Shown: in pieces, positions 45,610-55,898 of the stretch
Layout: the number at the start of each line of letters is the position of its first letter
How positions within the stretch are numbered: position 1 is the first letter of the stretch
Origin: Alteromonas pelagimontana
GTDB lineage: Bacteria; Pseudomonadota; Gammaproteobacteria; Enterobacterales; Alteromonadaceae
Direction of reading: 5' to 3'
Length of the DNA: 64,000 nt
NCBI RefSeq assembly: GCF_002499975.2
Contig: NZ_CP052766.1
Coordinates: forward strand, 2,852,001 to 2,916,000
Made by a program: the position numbers and the translations under genes
The notes under the pieces: generated by a model
Told to the model about the DNA's origin: nothing
The model's input: only the letters and a program-made list of their open reading frames with translations
Database searches by the model: none

Positions 45610-46788
45610 ATGATCATCAAGCCTAAAGTCAGAGGCTTTATCTGCACCAATGCCCATCCAGTAGGTTGCGCAGCCTCTGTGGCTGAACAAATTGATTATG
45701 TTCGTCAACAAAGTGACTTGGGCAAGGGCCCCGCTAACGTGCTGGTAATTGGAAGCTCAACCGGCTACGGGCTAGCGTCTCGCATTACTGCGGCATTCGG
45801 CTATGGCGCTAAAACTTTGGGCGTTTGTTTTGAAAAACCGCCTTCTGAGCGTAAAACTGCCACCGCGGGTTGGTATAATACTGCCGCTTTCCATGCTCAG
45901 GCGAAGCAGAACAATTTGTATGCCGAAACGATAAACGGCGATGCATTTTCTGATGAAGTAAAAGAAGAAGTAATTGCTAAAATTAAAGCCGATCTCGGTA
46001 AGATTGATTTAGTGATTTATAGTCTGGCGTCGCCTCGCCGCACCGATCCGGTCAGTGGCGTTACTTATAAATCGACGCTAAAGCCGGTAGGACAGGCTTA
46101 CACTACCAAAACCTATGATACCGATAAGGATCAGGTTCACGAAATAAAGCTTGAGCCTGCAAACGATGATGAAATTCACAACACCATCAAAGTAATGGGC
46201 GGCGAAGACTGGGAGCGTTGGTTAGATGCCATGGCTGCGGCAGATGTGTTGGCTGAAGGCTGTAAAACTACAGCTTATACTTATATCGGCAAAGAACTAA
46301 CCTGGCCTATCTATGGACAGGCAACTATCGGTAAAGCAAAAGAAGATCTTGACCGCGCTGCAGCAGCAATTAATGGAAAACACAGTTCTCTTTTAGCTGA
46401 TGCCCACGTGTCTTCATTAAAAGCACTGGTTACCCAGGCGAGTTCTGCGATTCCAGTAATGCCCTTGTATATATCGTTAATCTACAAGGTGATGAAAGAA
46501 GAGGGCACTCACGAAGGATGTATCGAACAGATATTCGGCTTATTTTCTGATTGCCTGTATGGCGATTCACCGACACTTGATGAAGCAAACCGCTATCGAA
46601 TGGATGGCAAGGAAACCAATGACGCTACGCAGGCAAAAATTAAAGCGTTGTGGGATAAAGTGAATCAGGAAAATTTCCATGAACTTAGTGATTATGCCGG
46701 ATATCATCATGAGTTTCTTAAGTTGTTCGGGTTTGACATCAATAGCGTAAACTATGATGACGAAACCGATCCGATGGTCAGTTGGTAA
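45610..46788 (+). CDS. fabV: Enoyl-ACP reductase FabV (trans-2-enoyl-CoA reductase)
   Basis: A 392-residue NADH-dependent short-chain-dehydrogenase-like enzyme for the last step of fatty-acid elongation. The N-terminal GSSTGYGLASRI binds NADH, and the active-site Tyr-x8-Lys is in IYGQATIGKAK. The family start IIKPKVRGFICTNAHPVGC is complete. FabV is intrinsically insensitive to triclosan in characterised species. Whether a fabI also exists cannot be seen in this window. AAGGA lies 9 nt before ATG. Monocistronic. Confidence 0.95.
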   Translation: MIIKPKVRGFICTNAHPVGCAASVAEQIDYVRQQSDLGKGPANVLVIGSSTGYGLASRITAAFGYGAKTLGVCFEKPPSERKTATAGWYNTAAFHAQAKQNNLYAETINGDAFSDEVKEEVIAKIKADLGKIDLVIYSLASPRRTDPVSGVTYKSTLKPVGQAYTTKTYDTDKDQVHEIKLEPANDDEIHNTIKVMGGEDWERWLDAMAAADVLAEGCKTTAYTYIGKELTWPIYGQATIGKAKEDLDRAAAAINGKHSSLLADAHVSSLKALVTQASSAIPVMPLYISLIYKVMKEEGTHEGCIEQIFGLFSDCLYGDSPTLDEANRYRMDGKETNDATQAKIKALWDKVNQENFHELSDYAGYHHEFLKLFGFDINSVNYDDETDPMVSW

Positions 46789-47406
46789 CAATTCGGTTGT
46801 AAAAGGCCTTCCTTCGGCCCGTTAGCCTTGGCTGTCCGAATTTGTTGAGAATACGTCGGACAGCGCTTGCAGGCATTTTCTACTGCGTTAACTACTGTTC
46901 ATGCAGGCCATTACATGTCACAGCCGCTGCCTTGCATAAAGAACCTGCCATCGTTGCAAAACTGAGCGGTACAGAACAACAGGCCCTTGAAACGGCTTAT
47001 TTGCGATTTACCCGCAAAAAAGCACGGCGGAATGGACTGTTTTTTACACTCAAAATAAACAAAAATAAACCTTTCGCCATTATTTGCATGGCGTAAGCCG
47101 GTGGGTTGATGTTAAAATCCCCGGATTAAGTAGGGGGCTTTTTCAACCTTACTTCTTCGACTGCGGCCATTTAAGTGCATTATAATTAAACAAATGCTGA
47201 GATGGACTGTGCGTTGATCATTGCAAAATGAGCATCAATAACAGTATTCAGGTCTGTTTCGGGTTATCCCGATTGTCTGAACTTACTGTAGGTAATTCAA
47301 ATAGATGGTAGGTGAAACACACCTGAGTTCAGTGCATTTTTGCATGCTGGCAGTATGTTCTGCGGTCATGCAAAAAGGTTCTTCTATTAGAGTAGTGCGA
47401 TTACAT
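46789..47406. other. 618-bp intergenic region between fabV and nqrA
   Basis: No gene I trust. It holds an inverted repeat with 9-bp arms (46831-46864), a weak terminator-like hairpin ending in GCTTTTT (47119-47143), and a nested hairpin (ttcag/ctgaa around cggg/cccg, near 47251-47282) that would lie in the nqr leader. The open frame at 46842-47096 lacks a ribosome site and overlaps these structures. Confidence 0.5.
46831..46864 (+). terminator. Inverted repeat after fabV
   Basis: GCTGTCCGA (46831-46839) and TCGGACAGC (46856-46864), perfect 9-bp arms, 16-nt loop, 43 bp after the fabV stop. The terminator role is inferred; the tail is not U-rich. Confidence 0.45.
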
Positions 47407-48747
47407 ATGATAAAAATCAAGAAAGGTCTCGACCTCCCGATAAAGGGGGCGCCGCTACAGCAGATTTCCGATGGAGCTGCTGTTACGCGCGTTGCCGTTC
47501 TGGGAGAAGAATATGTGGGTATGCGTCCTACCATGCACGTTCAAGTTGGTGACAAGGTGAAAAAAGGCCAGATTCTTTTTGAAGACAAAAAGAATCCAGG
47601 CGTTAAATTCACCGCCCCAGCTGCAGGCGAAGTGGTAGAGGTTAACCGTGGCGCGAAACGAGTTCTGCAGTCTGTGGTTATCAAAATTGAAGGTGACGAT
47701 GCTGTTACTTTTGAAAAAATTGCCGCTAATCAGATCAATAGCGCAACCCGTGAACAACTTCAGCAGGTTTTGGTAGATTCAGGCATGTGGACAGCGTTGC
47801 GTACGCGTCCTTTCAGTAAGGCACCCGCGCTTGATTCTGAACCTCATTCTATTTTTGTTAACGCTATGGATACGAATCCACTGGCTGCAGATCCTGCCCT
47901 TATTATCGCTGAACGTGAGCAGGATTTTGTCAATGGCCTAAAAGCCATGGGGCAGTTAAGTGCCGGTAAAGTGTTTGTATCTAAAGCGCCAGGAGCATCA
48001 ATACCAACAGGTGATGCCAAAGTCGATGTGGAAGAATTTGCGGGGCCACATCCTGCGGGTCTTCCAGGTACCCACATTCATCATTTAGATCCGGTAGGGC
48101 CGCGTAAGAAAGTTTGGCACATCAACTATCAGGACGTGATGGCAGTTGGTGCCCTGCTGACGTCTGGGGAATTAGATAATCAGCGAGTCATTGCAATTGG
48201 TGGCCCAGCTGCTAAGAATCCTCGGCTGGTGAAAACGCTACTAGGTGCTGATGTCACTGAGTTAACCGCCAATGAAGCTGAAGCGGGTGATGTGCGTACC
48301 GTATCAGGTTCTGTATTAAACGGTACCACAGCGCAAGGTGTGCACGGTTTCTTGGGGCGCTTCCATTTACAGGTTTCTTTAATAAAAGAAGGCCGCGAGA
48401 AAAAATTCCTCGGATGGATCACTCCAGGTTCTGATAAACATTCTGTGACTCGCGCCTATTTAGGTCATCTGACGGGGACCAAAGAGTTCGACATGACCAC
48501 TACCACCAATGGTTCAGAACGTTCCATGGTGCCAATCGGCAATTACGAACGCGTTATGCCACTGGATATTATTCCTACGCTGTTGCTGAGAGATTTAATT
48601 TCCGGCGACACAGACAGCGCGCAGGCGATGGGGTGTCTGGAATTGGACGAAGAAGATTTAGCGCTGTGTACCTATGTGTGTCCAGGCAAATATAATTATG
48701 GCCCAATTCTGCGTAGCTGCTTGAATACCATTGAGAAAGAGGGGTAA
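47407..48747 (+). CDS. nqrA: Na+-translocating NADH:quinone reductase subunit A
   Basis: A 446-residue peripheral subunit of the Na+-pumping respiratory complex that reduces ubiquinone with NADH. The N-terminus [16 protein letters not shown] is the family start, which fixes ATG 47407; a longer in-frame frame from 47305 adds a non-homologous leader. The barrel-sandwich segment [32 protein letters not shown] and the C-terminal [24 protein letters not shown] are typical. nqrB follows after 3 bp. The ribosome site is weak. Confidence 0.95.
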   Translation: MIKIKKGLDLPIKGAPLQQISDGAAVTRVAVLGEEYVGMRPTMHVQVGDKVKKGQILFEDKKNPGVKFTAPAAGEVVEVNRGAKRVLQSVVIKIEGDDAVTFEKIAANQINSATREQLQQVLVDSGMWTALRTRPFSKAPALDSEPHSIFVNAMDTNPLAADPALIIAEREQDFVNGLKAMGQLSAGKVFVSKAPGASIPTGDAKVDVEEFAGPHPAGLPGTHIHHLDPVGPRKKVWHINYQDVMAVGALLTSGELDNQRVIAIGGPAAKNPRLVKTLLGADVTELTANEAEAGDVRTVSGSVLNGTTAQGVHGFLGRFHLQVSLIKEGREKKFLGWITPGSDKHSVTRAYLGHLTGTKEFDMTTTTNGSERSMVPIGNYERVMPLDIIPTLLLRDLISGDTDSAQAMGCLELDEEDLALCTYVCPGKYNYGPILRSCLNTIEKEG

Positions 48748-48750
48748 GTC

Positions 48751-49956
48751 ATGGGTTTGAAAGCATATTTGGAAAAAGTAGAACCAAATTTCGAGCCAGG
48801 TGGAAAATATGAAAAATGGTATGCACTATATGAAGCTGCTGCGACTATTTTTTATACCCCAGGTAAAGTAAACAAGGCCAGTACGCACGTACGTGACAGC
48901 ATCGACCTAAAGCGCATCATGATTTTTGTATGGGTAGCGACTTTTCCGGCGATGTTTTTTGGTATGTACAATATTGGCTTTCAGGCGCAGGAAGCGATTG
49001 CTGCAGGCGCGGGAACGCTGCCTGATTCTTGGCAGGCTGGCCTGTTCTCTGCATTAGGTGGCGATATTGCCAACGCCGGTTGGTTAGGATTATTTGGCTA
49101 CGGCGCATGTTATTGGCTACCTGTTTATGCAGTAACCTTCGTTGTCGGTGGCTTCTGGGAAGTGCTTTTTGCTTCAATTCGTAAGCATGAAGTCAACGAA
49201 GGATTCTTCGTAACGTCGGTATTATTTGCTTTAACACTACCGGCTACTATTCCATTGTGGCAGGTTGCGTTGGGCATTACCTTCGGTGTGGTTATTGCCA
49301 AAGAAGTGTTTGGTGGAACCGGCCGCAATTTCCTGAACCCTGCGTTGGCAGGACGGGCATTTCTTTATTTTGCATATCCTGCACAAATTTCAGGCGATCA
49401 GGTGTGGGTAGCCGCAGATGGATTTTCTGGAGCAACCACATTAAGCCAGGCCATTAGCGTCGGTGGTGTTGATTACAGCAATATGAGCTTGTGGTGGGAT
49501 CATTTCTATGGCTTTATCCAAGGGTCGGCAGGTGAAACTTCTACTTTAGCTATTCTTATCGGTGGCTTGTTTATCATATATATGCGTATTGCAAGCTGGC
49601 GTATTGTTGCTGGAGTTGCGCTGGGCGTTGCTGCATTTGCTACGCTGTTAAATGTCATTGGCAGCGAAACCAATCCGATGTTTGCTATGCCTGCACACTG
49701 GCACTTTGTCGTGGGCGGACTAGCGTTTGCCATGTTCTTTATGGCGACGGACCCGGTATCAGCTTCATTTACCAACACTGGTAAATGGGCGTTTGGGATT
49801 TTTATTGGTTTTATGACGGTTCTGATTCGTGTCCTTAACCCTGCTTTCCCAGAAGGGGTGATGTTGGCAATTCTGTTTGCTAACCTATGGGCGCCACTGT
49901 TCGACTATTTCGTCGCACAAAGAAACATTAAGCGGAGGATAGCTCGTGTCGGCTAA
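48751..49956 (+). CDS. nqrB: Na+-translocating NADH:quinone reductase subunit B
   Basis: A 401-residue membrane subunit with about ten helices that carries riboflavin and a covalently bound FMN. The FMN attachment motif is DGFSGAT, with T229 the acceptor (equivalent to T236 of Vibrio cholerae). The FMN is attached by ApbE, encoded downstream. The conserved [17 protein letters not shown] and [12 protein letters not shown] segments are present. Its end overlaps nqrC by 11 nt. Confidence 0.97.
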   Translation: MGLKAYLEKVEPNFEPGGKYEKWYALYEAAATIFYTPGKVNKASTHVRDSIDLKRIMIFVWVATFPAMFFGMYNIGFQAQEAIAAGAGTLPDSWQAGLFSALGGDIANAGWLGLFGYGACYWLPVYAVTFVVGGFWEVLFASIRKHEVNEGFFVTSVLFALTLPATIPLWQVALGITFGVVIAKEVFGGTGRNFLNPALAGRAFLYFAYPAQISGDQVWVAADGFSGATTLSQAISVGGVDYSNMSLWWDHFYGFIQGSAGETSTLAILIGGLFIIYMRIASWRIVAGVALGVAAFATLLNVIGSETNPMFAMPAHWHFVVGGLAFAMFFMATDPVSASFTNTGKWAFGIFIGFMTVLIRVLNPAFPEGVMLAILFANLWAPLFDYFVAQRNIKRRIARVG

Positions 49957-50710
49957 AAAAGAATCTTTAGGTAAAACTCTCGGTGTTGTGTTGGCTGTGT
50001 GTTTGGTGTGCTCTATTGTAGTATCTGGAGCGGCTGTGGGTTTGCGCAAGATTCAACAGACTAATGAAGCCTTGGATAAGCAATCGAACATTTTGACAGC
50101 AGCAGGTTTATACGAAGCCGGAATGTCGGAAGATCAAATTAACGCGACTTATGATAAATATATCGAAAGACGTTATGTTGATTTAGACAGTGGTGATTTT
50201 ACTGAAGCTCCGGCACCCGATTACGATATGTATAAAGCGGCTAAGCAATCGGAATTCAGCAAAAGAATTACTGACAGCAACGTCGGCTTTCAGCGTCGCG
50301 CTAACGTGGCCAGCGTATGGTTGGTGCATGATGAAAACGGTGCAGTTTCTCGGGTTATACTCCCAGTTCATGGGAGTGGACTGTGGGATCTCATGTACGG
50401 CTTCTTAGCTGTAGATGCAGATGGGAAAACCGTAAAAGAGCTGATTTATTATCAGCAGGCAGAAACGCCAGGACTTGGTGGTGAAGTGCAGAATCCTTCA
50501 TGGCAGGCTAAATGGGAAGGTAAAAAGCTTTACGAAGATGGCGAAGTCGCTATCGTTGTTAAGAAAAATGCTAATCCTGATGATCCGCATGCTGTTGATG
50601 CAATCTCCGGTGCTACTTTGACCAGTAAAGGCGTTCAAAATACGATCCAGTACTGGACGGGTGAGCAGGGCTTCGGTCCTTTCCTTAAGAATCAGAAATG
50701 GCGTTCGTAA
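49946..50710 (+). CDS. nqrC: Na+-translocating NADH:quinone reductase subunit C
   Basis: A 254-residue subunit with one N-terminal membrane helix (about 10-32) and a large periplasmic FMN domain. The second covalent FMN site is [10 protein letters not shown], with T224 the acceptor. [15 protein letters not shown] is the family glycine-rich segment. Start is GTG 49946, overlapping the nqrB end, so translation is coupled. Confidence 0.96.
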   Translation: MSAKKESLGKTLGVVLAVCLVCSIVVSGAAVGLRKIQQTNEALDKQSNILTAAGLYEAGMSEDQINATYDKYIERRYVDLDSGDFTEAPAPDYDMYKAAKQSEFSKRITDSNVGFQRRANVASVWLVHDENGAVSRVILPVHGSGLWDLMYGFLAVDADGKTVKELIYYQQAETPGLGGEVQNPSWQAKWEGKKLYEDGEVAIVVKKNANPDDPHAVDAISGATLTSKGVQNTIQYWTGEQGFGPFLKNQKWRS

Positions 50711-50722
50711 AGGGGTATTATC

Positions 50723-51355
50723 GTGGCAGACACTAAAGAAATGAAAAAGGTCCTGTTTGGACCAATTCTTGATAACAACCCGATTGCCTTACAGGTTTTG
50801 GGTATTTGTTCAGCGTTAGCGATTACAACCAAGCTTGAAACCGCTTTGGTTATGTCAATCGCGCTGACTACCGTTGTTGCATTTTCAAACTTATTCATCT
50901 CGATGATCCGTAACCAGATTCCGTCCAGTGTACGGATTATTATTCAGATGACGATTATTGCATCGCTGGTTATTGTGGTTGACCAGATATTAAAAGCTTA
51001 TACCTACGAGATATCCAAACAGCTATCGGTGTTTGTAGGCTTGATTATCACCAACTGCATTGTAATGGGGCGCGCTGAAGCATATGCGATGAAGAGCCCG
51101 CCACTATTAAGCTTCCTTGATGGGATTGGTAATGGCCTGGGCTATTCTTTCATTTTGGTTTGTATCGGTACTGTGAAAGAGCTTTTCGGTTTTGGCACAA
51201 TCTTAAATTTCGAAATTCTGCCGCTAGTACAAAACGGTGGCTGGTATCAAGGTAATGGCTTGTTAATCCTGCCGTTTAGCTCTTTCTTCCTGATTGGTGG
51301 CATGGTTTGGCTACTTCGTACCTTCCGCCCAGAGCAAGTTGAGCCTAAGGAGTAA
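50723..51355 (+). CDS. nqrD: Na+-translocating NADH:quinone reductase subunit D
   Basis: A 210-residue membrane subunit with six helices, of the NqrDE/RnfAE family. It contains the conserved cysteine segment [24 protein letters not shown], which helps hold the intramembrane iron centre between NqrD and NqrE. Start is GTG 50723, 12 bp after nqrC. nqrE follows after 3 bp. Confidence 0.96.
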   Translation: MADTKEMKKVLFGPILDNNPIALQVLGICSALAITTKLETALVMSIALTTVVAFSNLFISMIRNQIPSSVRIIIQMTIIASLVIVVDQILKAYTYEISKQLSVFVGLIITNCIVMGRAEAYAMKSPPLLSFLDGIGNGLGYSFILVCIGTVKELFGFGTILNFEILPLVQNGGWYQGNGLLILPFSSFFLIGGMVWLLRTFRPEQVEPKE

Positions 51356-51358
51356 GTC

Positions 51359-51967
51359 GTGGAACATTATTTGTCATTATTTGTCCGTTCAATTTTTATT
51401 GAGAACATGGCTTTGTCTTTGTTCCTGGGAATGTGTACGTTCCTTGCGGTATCGAAAAAAATTAAAACCGCTATGGGCTTAGGTGCTGCGGTTGTAGTTG
51501 TACTGGGTATTTCTGTACCAGTGAATCAGATCATTTATGTCAATATTCTGGCTCCTGGTGCGCTGGCATGGGCAGGTTTTCCAGACACTGACTTGAGCTT
51601 CCTAAACTTCCTGACATTTATCGGTGTTATCGCTGCACTGGTGCAAATTTTGGAAATGAGTTTGGACAAGTTCTTTCCCGCTCTATACAACGCACTGGGT
51701 ATATTCTTACCTCTGATTACTGTTAACTGCGCCATATTTGGTGGCGTGGCTTTTGCGGTTCAACGGGAATACAGCTTCGCCGAAAGTATTGTATACGGTG
51801 TCGGCAGTGGTATGGGTTGGGCCTTGGCTATTGTTCTGCTGGCAGCTGTTCGGGAAAAGCTGAAGTATGCCGATATGCCAAACGGCGTACGTGGCCTAGG
51901 CTCAGTATTTATGATCGCTGGTCTGATGGCGCTCGGCTTTCAGTCATTCACTGGTATCGCACTGTAA
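51359..51967 (+). CDS. nqrE: Na+-translocating NADH:quinone reductase subunit E
   Basis: A 202-residue six-helix membrane subunit, paralogous to NqrD. Cysteine segments [15 protein letters not shown] and [15 protein letters not shown] match the iron-binding positions. Start is GTG 51359, 3 bp after nqrD; nqrF follows after 20 bp. Confidence 0.96.
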   Translation: MEHYLSLFVRSIFIENMALSLFLGMCTFLAVSKKIKTAMGLGAAVVVVLGISVPVNQIIYVNILAPGALAWAGFPDTDLSFLNFLTFIGVIAALVQILEMSLDKFFPALYNALGIFLPLITVNCAIFGGVAFAVQREYSFAESIVYGVGSGMGWALAIVLLAAVREKLKYADMPNGVRGLGSVFMIAGLMALGFQSFTGIAL

Positions 51968-51987
51968 TAACGCTTGGGAGCAGTTAA

Positions 51988-53217
51988 ATGAATGTAGAAA
52001 TTTTTCTTGGCGTAGGCATGTTCATTGTGATCGTGTTAGCGCTGGTCTTCATCATCATGTTCGCCAAATCTAAACTGGTGCCAAGTGGTGATGTGACGAT
52101 TACAATTAATAATGATCCTGAAAAAGCAATTAAGACCTCACCGGGTGGGAAATTGCTGGGCGCGTTGGCGGAATCAGGTATCTTTGTATCTTCAGCATGT
52201 GGTGGCGGCGGTAGCTGTGGACAGTGCCGTGTGGATATTAAATCTGGTGGCGGCGAAATTTTACCTACCGAACTCGATCACATCACTAAACGTGAAGCGC
52301 GTGAAGGTTGCCGTTTGTCTTGCCAGGTAGCAGTAAAGCAAGACATGGATATCGAATTACCGGAAGAAGTCTTTGGTATTAAAAAGTGGGATTGTGAAGT
52401 CATTTCTAATGATAACAAAGCCACCTTTATTAAAGAGCTTAAACTGAAGATACCTAACGGCGAGAGCGTACCGTTCCGAGCTGGTGGTTATATTCAAATT
52501 GAAGCGCCGCCTCACCATGTCAAATACAAAGACTTTGATGTTCCGGAAAAATTTCGCGGGGATTGGGAACGTTTCGGCTTCTTTGATATTGAATCTAAAG
52601 TAGACGAAGAAACCATTCGTGCTTACTCAATGGCAAATTATCCAGAAGAGGAAGGCATTATTATGCTGAACGTGCGAATTGCTTCGCCGCCGCCTAATAA
52701 CTTAAGCTTGCCTGCTGGAAAAATGTCGTCGTACATTTGGAGTCTGAAAGAAGGTGACAAAGCCACAATTTCTGGGCCATTTGGTGAATTCTTTGCTAAA
52801 GAAACGGAAGCTGAAATGGTATTTATTGGTGGTGGTGCTGGTATGGCGCCAATGCGCTCACACATCTTCGATCAGCTTCGTCGACTGAAAACCAAGCGTA
52901 AAATTTCTTTTTGGTATGGTGCTCGTTCTCTTCGAGAGATGTTCTACGTTGAAGATTTCGACATGTTGGCTAAAGAGAATGATAATTTTGAATGGCATGT
53001 AGCCTTATCCGATCCTCAACCAGAGGACAACTGGGAAGGCTACACAGGCTTTATTCATCAGGTGTTATTGGAAAATTATCTGAAAGATCATCCTGCGCCA
53101 GAAGACTGTGAGTTCTACATGTGTGGTCCTCCGATGATGAACGCCGCAGTCATTAACATGCTTAAGGAACTAGGCGTAGAAGACGAAAATATCTTACTCG
53201 ATGACTTTGGCGGGTAA
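51988..53217 (+). CDS. nqrF: Na+-translocating NADH:quinone reductase subunit F
   Basis: A 409-residue subunit where NADH is oxidised. One N-terminal membrane helix precedes a ferredoxin-like domain with 2Fe-2S ligands C71, C77, C80 ([12 protein letters not shown]) and C112. A ferredoxin-reductase module follows: FAD motif [13 protein letters not shown] site [13 protein letters not shown], and the C-terminal [12 protein letters not shown] with DDFGG end. A hairpin terminator lies directly after it. Confidence 0.97.
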   Translation: MNVEIFLGVGMFIVIVLALVFIIMFAKSKLVPSGDVTITINNDPEKAIKTSPGGKLLGALAESGIFVSSACGGGGSCGQCRVDIKSGGGEILPTELDHITKREAREGCRLSCQVAVKQDMDIELPEEVFGIKKWDCEVISNDNKATFIKELKLKIPNGESVPFRAGGYIQIEAPPHHVKYKDFDVPEKFRGDWERFGFFDIESKVDEETIRAYSMANYPEEEGIIMLNVRIASPPPNNLSLPAGKMSSYIWSLKEGDKATISGPFGEFFAKETEAEMVFIGGGAGMAPMRSHIFDQLRRLKTKRKISFWYGARSLREMFYVEDFDMLAKENDNFEWHVALSDPQPEDNWEGYTGFIHQVLLENYLKDHPAPEDCEFYMCGPPMMNAAVINMLKELGVEDENILLDDFGG

Positions 53218-53238
53218 ATAAGTCTGATTAAATGACGG

Positions 53239-53263
53239 AAGGGGGCTCTCGCTCCCTTTTTTG
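53239..53263 (+). terminator. Terminator-like hairpin between nqrF and apbE
   Basis: aaggggg (53239-53245) pairs with gctccctt (from 53251), including one G-U pair, and is followed by six T. It may lower, rather than end, transcription into apbE and nqrM. Confidence 0.8.
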
Positions 53264-53282
53264 TATGTTATGAGGGGCTGTA

Positions 53283-54305
53283 GTGACCAAACATATGATT
53301 CGTACCGGGTTTTTATTTTTATCACTTTTTCTGATTGCTGCATGTAGCCGCGATACATTGCCGGTTGCGCATCTGCATGGCGATACCATGGGCACGACTT
53401 ATAATATTAAATATATCGTAGGTGAGGCAGGCGAGGTTGAAGGTCTGCAAGAAATGATTGATCAACGCTTGGTAGAGATTAATAAGCTGATGTCAACCTA
53501 TGATCCTACCTCTGAACTTTCAAGATTCAATCAAAATCGGTTTACCGAACCTTTTGCTGTTTCTGATGAAACCAGAATAGTAGTTCAGGAGGCAATTCGG
53601 CTCGGACATCTTAGCCATGGTGTGTTAGATATTACGGTTGGTCCTTTGGTAAACCTATGGGGGTTCGGCCCGAATAAGCGGCCCGAGAAAATTCCGACGC
53701 AAGAAGATATCGCCAATGTAAGGGATTATGTGGGTTTAGATAAGCTGAAAGTCACCAAAGAAGGATTGATGAAGCGGCATCCTATGCTGTACGTCGATTT
53801 ATCTACTATCGCCAAAGGCTACGGGGTGGATCAGGTTGCTGAAATTATTGAAAGTCAGGGAATCACCGACTACTTGGTCGAAATAGGCGGAGAAATGCGG
53901 GTCAAAGGGCAGCGAGGAAATGGTGAATCCTGGCTTATTGCCATTGAGAAGCCGGTGACCACGGAACGCGCAGTGCAAAAAATTGTCTCAATAGGAACAA
54001 ACGCCATTGCTACCTCGGGAGACTATCGGAATTATTACGAGCAAGACGGTAAACGCTATTCTCACTTAATCGACCCGCGCACCGGCAGCCCTATACAACA
54101 CAATCTGGTAGCGGTAACGGTAGTACATCCGTCTTCTATGACTGCTGATGGTTTAGCCACAGCATTCAATGTCATGGGGTGGAAAGAGGCACGAAAATTA
54201 GCCGAAAAAGAACACTTGGCAGTGTTTCTTATTCGACGCGTAGAGGATGGCTTTGAAGAATGGTCATCTTCTGAGTTCGAAGATTTGGTTGAAGTCCATA
54301 ATTAA
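53283..54305 (+). CDS. apbE: FAD:protein FMN transferase
   Basis: A 340-residue periplasmic lipoprotein (lipobox LIAAC, C21) that transfers FMN from FAD to the Thr of the SGAT motifs in NqrB and NqrC. Family segments present are GDTMGTTYNIKY, LMSTYDPTSELSRFN, GVLDITVGPLVNLWGFGP, DLSTIAKGYGVDQVAEI and IATSGDYRNYYEQDGKRYSHLIDPRTGSP. Start is GTG 53283. It follows nqrF after 65 bp that contain the hairpin, and precedes nqrM. Confidence 0.95.
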   Translation: MTKHMIRTGFLFLSLFLIAACSRDTLPVAHLHGDTMGTTYNIKYIVGEAGEVEGLQEMIDQRLVEINKLMSTYDPTSELSRFNQNRFTEPFAVSDETRIVVQEAIRLGHLSHGVLDITVGPLVNLWGFGPNKRPEKIPTQEDIANVRDYVGLDKLKVTKEGLMKRHPMLYVDLSTIAKGYGVDQVAEIIESQGITDYLVEIGGEMRVKGQRGNGESWLIAIEKPVTTERAVQKIVSIGTNAIATSGDYRNYYEQDGKRYSHLIDPRTGSPIQHNLVAVTVVHPSSMTADGLATAFNVMGWKEARKLAEKEHLAVFLIRRVEDGFEEWSSSEFEDLVEVHN

Positions 54306-54329
54306 GCGGTAATTTGTAGGAGGTAAATA

Positions 54330-54563
54330 GTGGCTACATTTGTATTAGCTTTTGTTTTTTTTCTGGCTATGGTTGGAGCGATGGCCGTCGGTTATATGTT
54401 GCAACGCAAAACAATCTCTGGAAGTTGCGGCGGATTAGGTGCTTTAGGCATATCTAAAGCCTGTGACTGCCCTGAACCTTGCGATCGTAAACAGGCGCGA
54501 ATGGAAAAGGAGCAAGCGCGTCAGAGCAGGTTAAAAGAGTGGAAGGAGAACCAAATTCTCTAG
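54330..54563 (+). CDS. nqrM: Na+-NQR maturation protein NqrM (DUF539)
   Basis: A 77-residue protein with one membrane helix (about 2-24) and a Cys-rich tail with four cysteines (SGSCGG and KACDCPEPCDRK). NqrM is required in Vibrio to assemble the iron centre of NqrD/NqrE. Start is GTG 54330 with GTAGGAGGT before it. It is the last gene of the nqr-apbE group, followed by a strong hairpin. Confidence 0.93.
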   Translation: MATFVLAFVFFLAMVGAMAVGYMLQRKTISGSCGGLGALGISKACDCPEPCDRKQARMEKEQARQSRLKEWKENQIL

Positions 54564-54584
54564 TTTCGCCCTTACTAGTCGATT

Positions 54585-54612
54585 AGGAAAGGCAGCTTAC
54601 GCTGCCTTTCCT
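54585..54612. terminator. Strong hairpin after nqrM
   Basis: Perfect 12-bp arms AGGAAAGGCAGC / GCTGCCTTTCCT with a 4-nt loop, 22 bp after the nqrM stop. U-tract short. Confidence 0.8.
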
Positions 54613-54681
54613 GTCTCTGATAGAGAGCCTATTACTGCTGATCAACCGTCCTCTTAATCTCGCACTATCGTTGTGCCCTGA

Positions 54682-54713
54682 GCTGATCACCCATCAACCT
54701 GGGATTATATTAG
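54682..54713 (+). repeat. Dispersed intergenic repeat, copy B
   Basis: gctgatcacccatcaac followed by ctgggattatattagg; it aligns with copy A over its first 16 bases with one change. Lies between nqrM and dinB. Confidence 0.5.
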
Positions 54714-54769
54714 GCAAAATATAGCGCCGCATTTTTTCTCTGTAAATCACAAGTTATTCTTGTAGAATA

Positions 54770-54785
54770 CTGTTTATGTGTACAG
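54770..54785 (+). promoter_or_regulatory. LexA (SOS) box of dinB
   Basis: CTGT-TTATGTGT-ACAG, a full match to CTGT-N8-ACAG, in the context tactgt...acagtt. It ends 15 bp before the dinB start, the usual place for SOS repression. Confidence 0.85.
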
Positions 54786-54800
54786 TTTTTGGTGCGTTGA

Positions 54801-55898
54801 GTGCGTAAAATTATCCATATTGATATGGACTGCTTTTATGCCGCAGTGGAAATGCGGGACAACCCTGCGCTCACGCATCTCCCTATTGCTATAGGTGGAA
54901 GTTCTCAGCACCGTGGGGTAATTTCTACTTGTAACTATCCCGCTCGAAAATTTGGCGTTCGTTCGGCTATGGCTACGGCGTACGCAATGCGATTATGCCC
55001 GGACCTTGTGCTGTTGCGTGGGCGGATGGATGTTTATGTGCGTGAATCCCAAAAAATCCGCCAAATATTTTCAGATTATACCCCTCTTATTGAACCGTTG
55101 TCGTTAGATGAAGCCTATCTGGATGTGACTGACTCACCGTTGTTCGGCGGCAGCGCAACCCTTATTGCTGAAGATATCCGCAAGCGGATACGCGAAGAGC
55201 TTAACTTGACCGCTTCTGCAGGCGTGGCTTCCTGTAAGTTTGTCGCCAAAGTCGCCAGTGATGAAAATAAGCCAAATGGGATCTGCGTCATTACTCCCGA
55301 TAAGCTTGATGCCTTTGTTCGGGTAATGCCGTTGGAAAAAATTCCTGGTGTGGGGCGGGTGACGTTACAAAAACTGCAACGTCTGGGCCTCAAGATTTGT
55401 AACGACGTTCGCAGCTATCCCTATGAGCGCCTTCAGCAAGAGTTTGGTAAATTTGGTGCTGTACTGTGGAATCGAGCTCATGGCGTTGATGATCGCGAAG
55501 TTAATGCTACCAGAGAGCGTAAATCTATCGGAGTGGAGCGAACATTGAGTGAAGATATTCTTAGCCTTGATGAATGCCGCCAGTTTTTACCGCACCTTCT
55601 GGATAAACTCGAAGAGCGATTGGCGCAACACAAGGAAAAAGGTGGCAACCGCCGAAAGTGCAGTATTCGCAGCCAGGGAGTTAAGCTAAAATTCAACGAT
55701 TTCCAACAGACAACGGTTGAGCATAAGCAACATCAGCTTGCTCCAGAATATTTTTATACGTTGCTTGAACAAGCCTATGAGCGCAGTAAGGGGCGGGGAA
55801 TCCGCCTTCTTGGCTTGCATGTGGGTTTGGCGGAAGACGTACCTGTAGAACAACTGACTTTCCCTTTTGAAGAACCTGACAGGAAAAATTATGATTAA
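54801..55898 (+). CDS. dinB: DNA polymerase IV
   Basis: A 365-residue Y-family translesion polymerase. Catalytic acids are in IIHIDMDCFYAAVEMRDNP (first Asp) and EPLSLDEAYLDVT (Asp-Glu). The helix-hairpin-helix segment KIPGVGRVTLQKLQRLG and the little-finger domain follow. The C-terminus ends VEQLTFPFEEPDRKNYD, containing a beta-clamp-binding-like QLTFPF. Start is GTG 54801. A LexA box precedes it, so it should be induced by DNA damage. The DUF1653 gene begins inside its last 8 nt. Confidence 0.95.
   Translation: MRKIIHIDMDCFYAAVEMRDNPALTHLPIAIGGSSQHRGVISTCNYPARKFGVRSAMATAYAMRLCPDLVLLRGRMDVYVRESQKIRQIFSDYTPLIEPLSLDEAYLDVTDSPLFGGSATLIAEDIRKRIREELNLTASAGVASCKFVAKVASDENKPNGICVITPDKLDAFVRVMPLEKIPGVGRVTLQKLQRLGLKICNDVRSYPYERLQQEFGKFGAVLWNRAHGVDDREVNATRERKSIGVERTLSEDILSLDECRQFLPHLLDKLEERLAQHKEKGGNRRKCSIRSQGVKLKFNDFQQTTVEHKQHQLAPEYFYTLLEQAYERSKGRGIRLLGLHVGLAEDVPVEQLTFPFEEPDRKNYD

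Noticed and set aside
40038..46992. Short shared motif caacaggccct at about 40154 and 46979
   Set aside because: Flanks do not align well enough to call a repeat; one copy lies beside the 3' end of argR and may be chance.
46842..47096. 84-codon open frame in the fabV-nqrA gap
   Set aside because: No ribosome site, unusual composition, overlaps hairpins, and no family resemblance.
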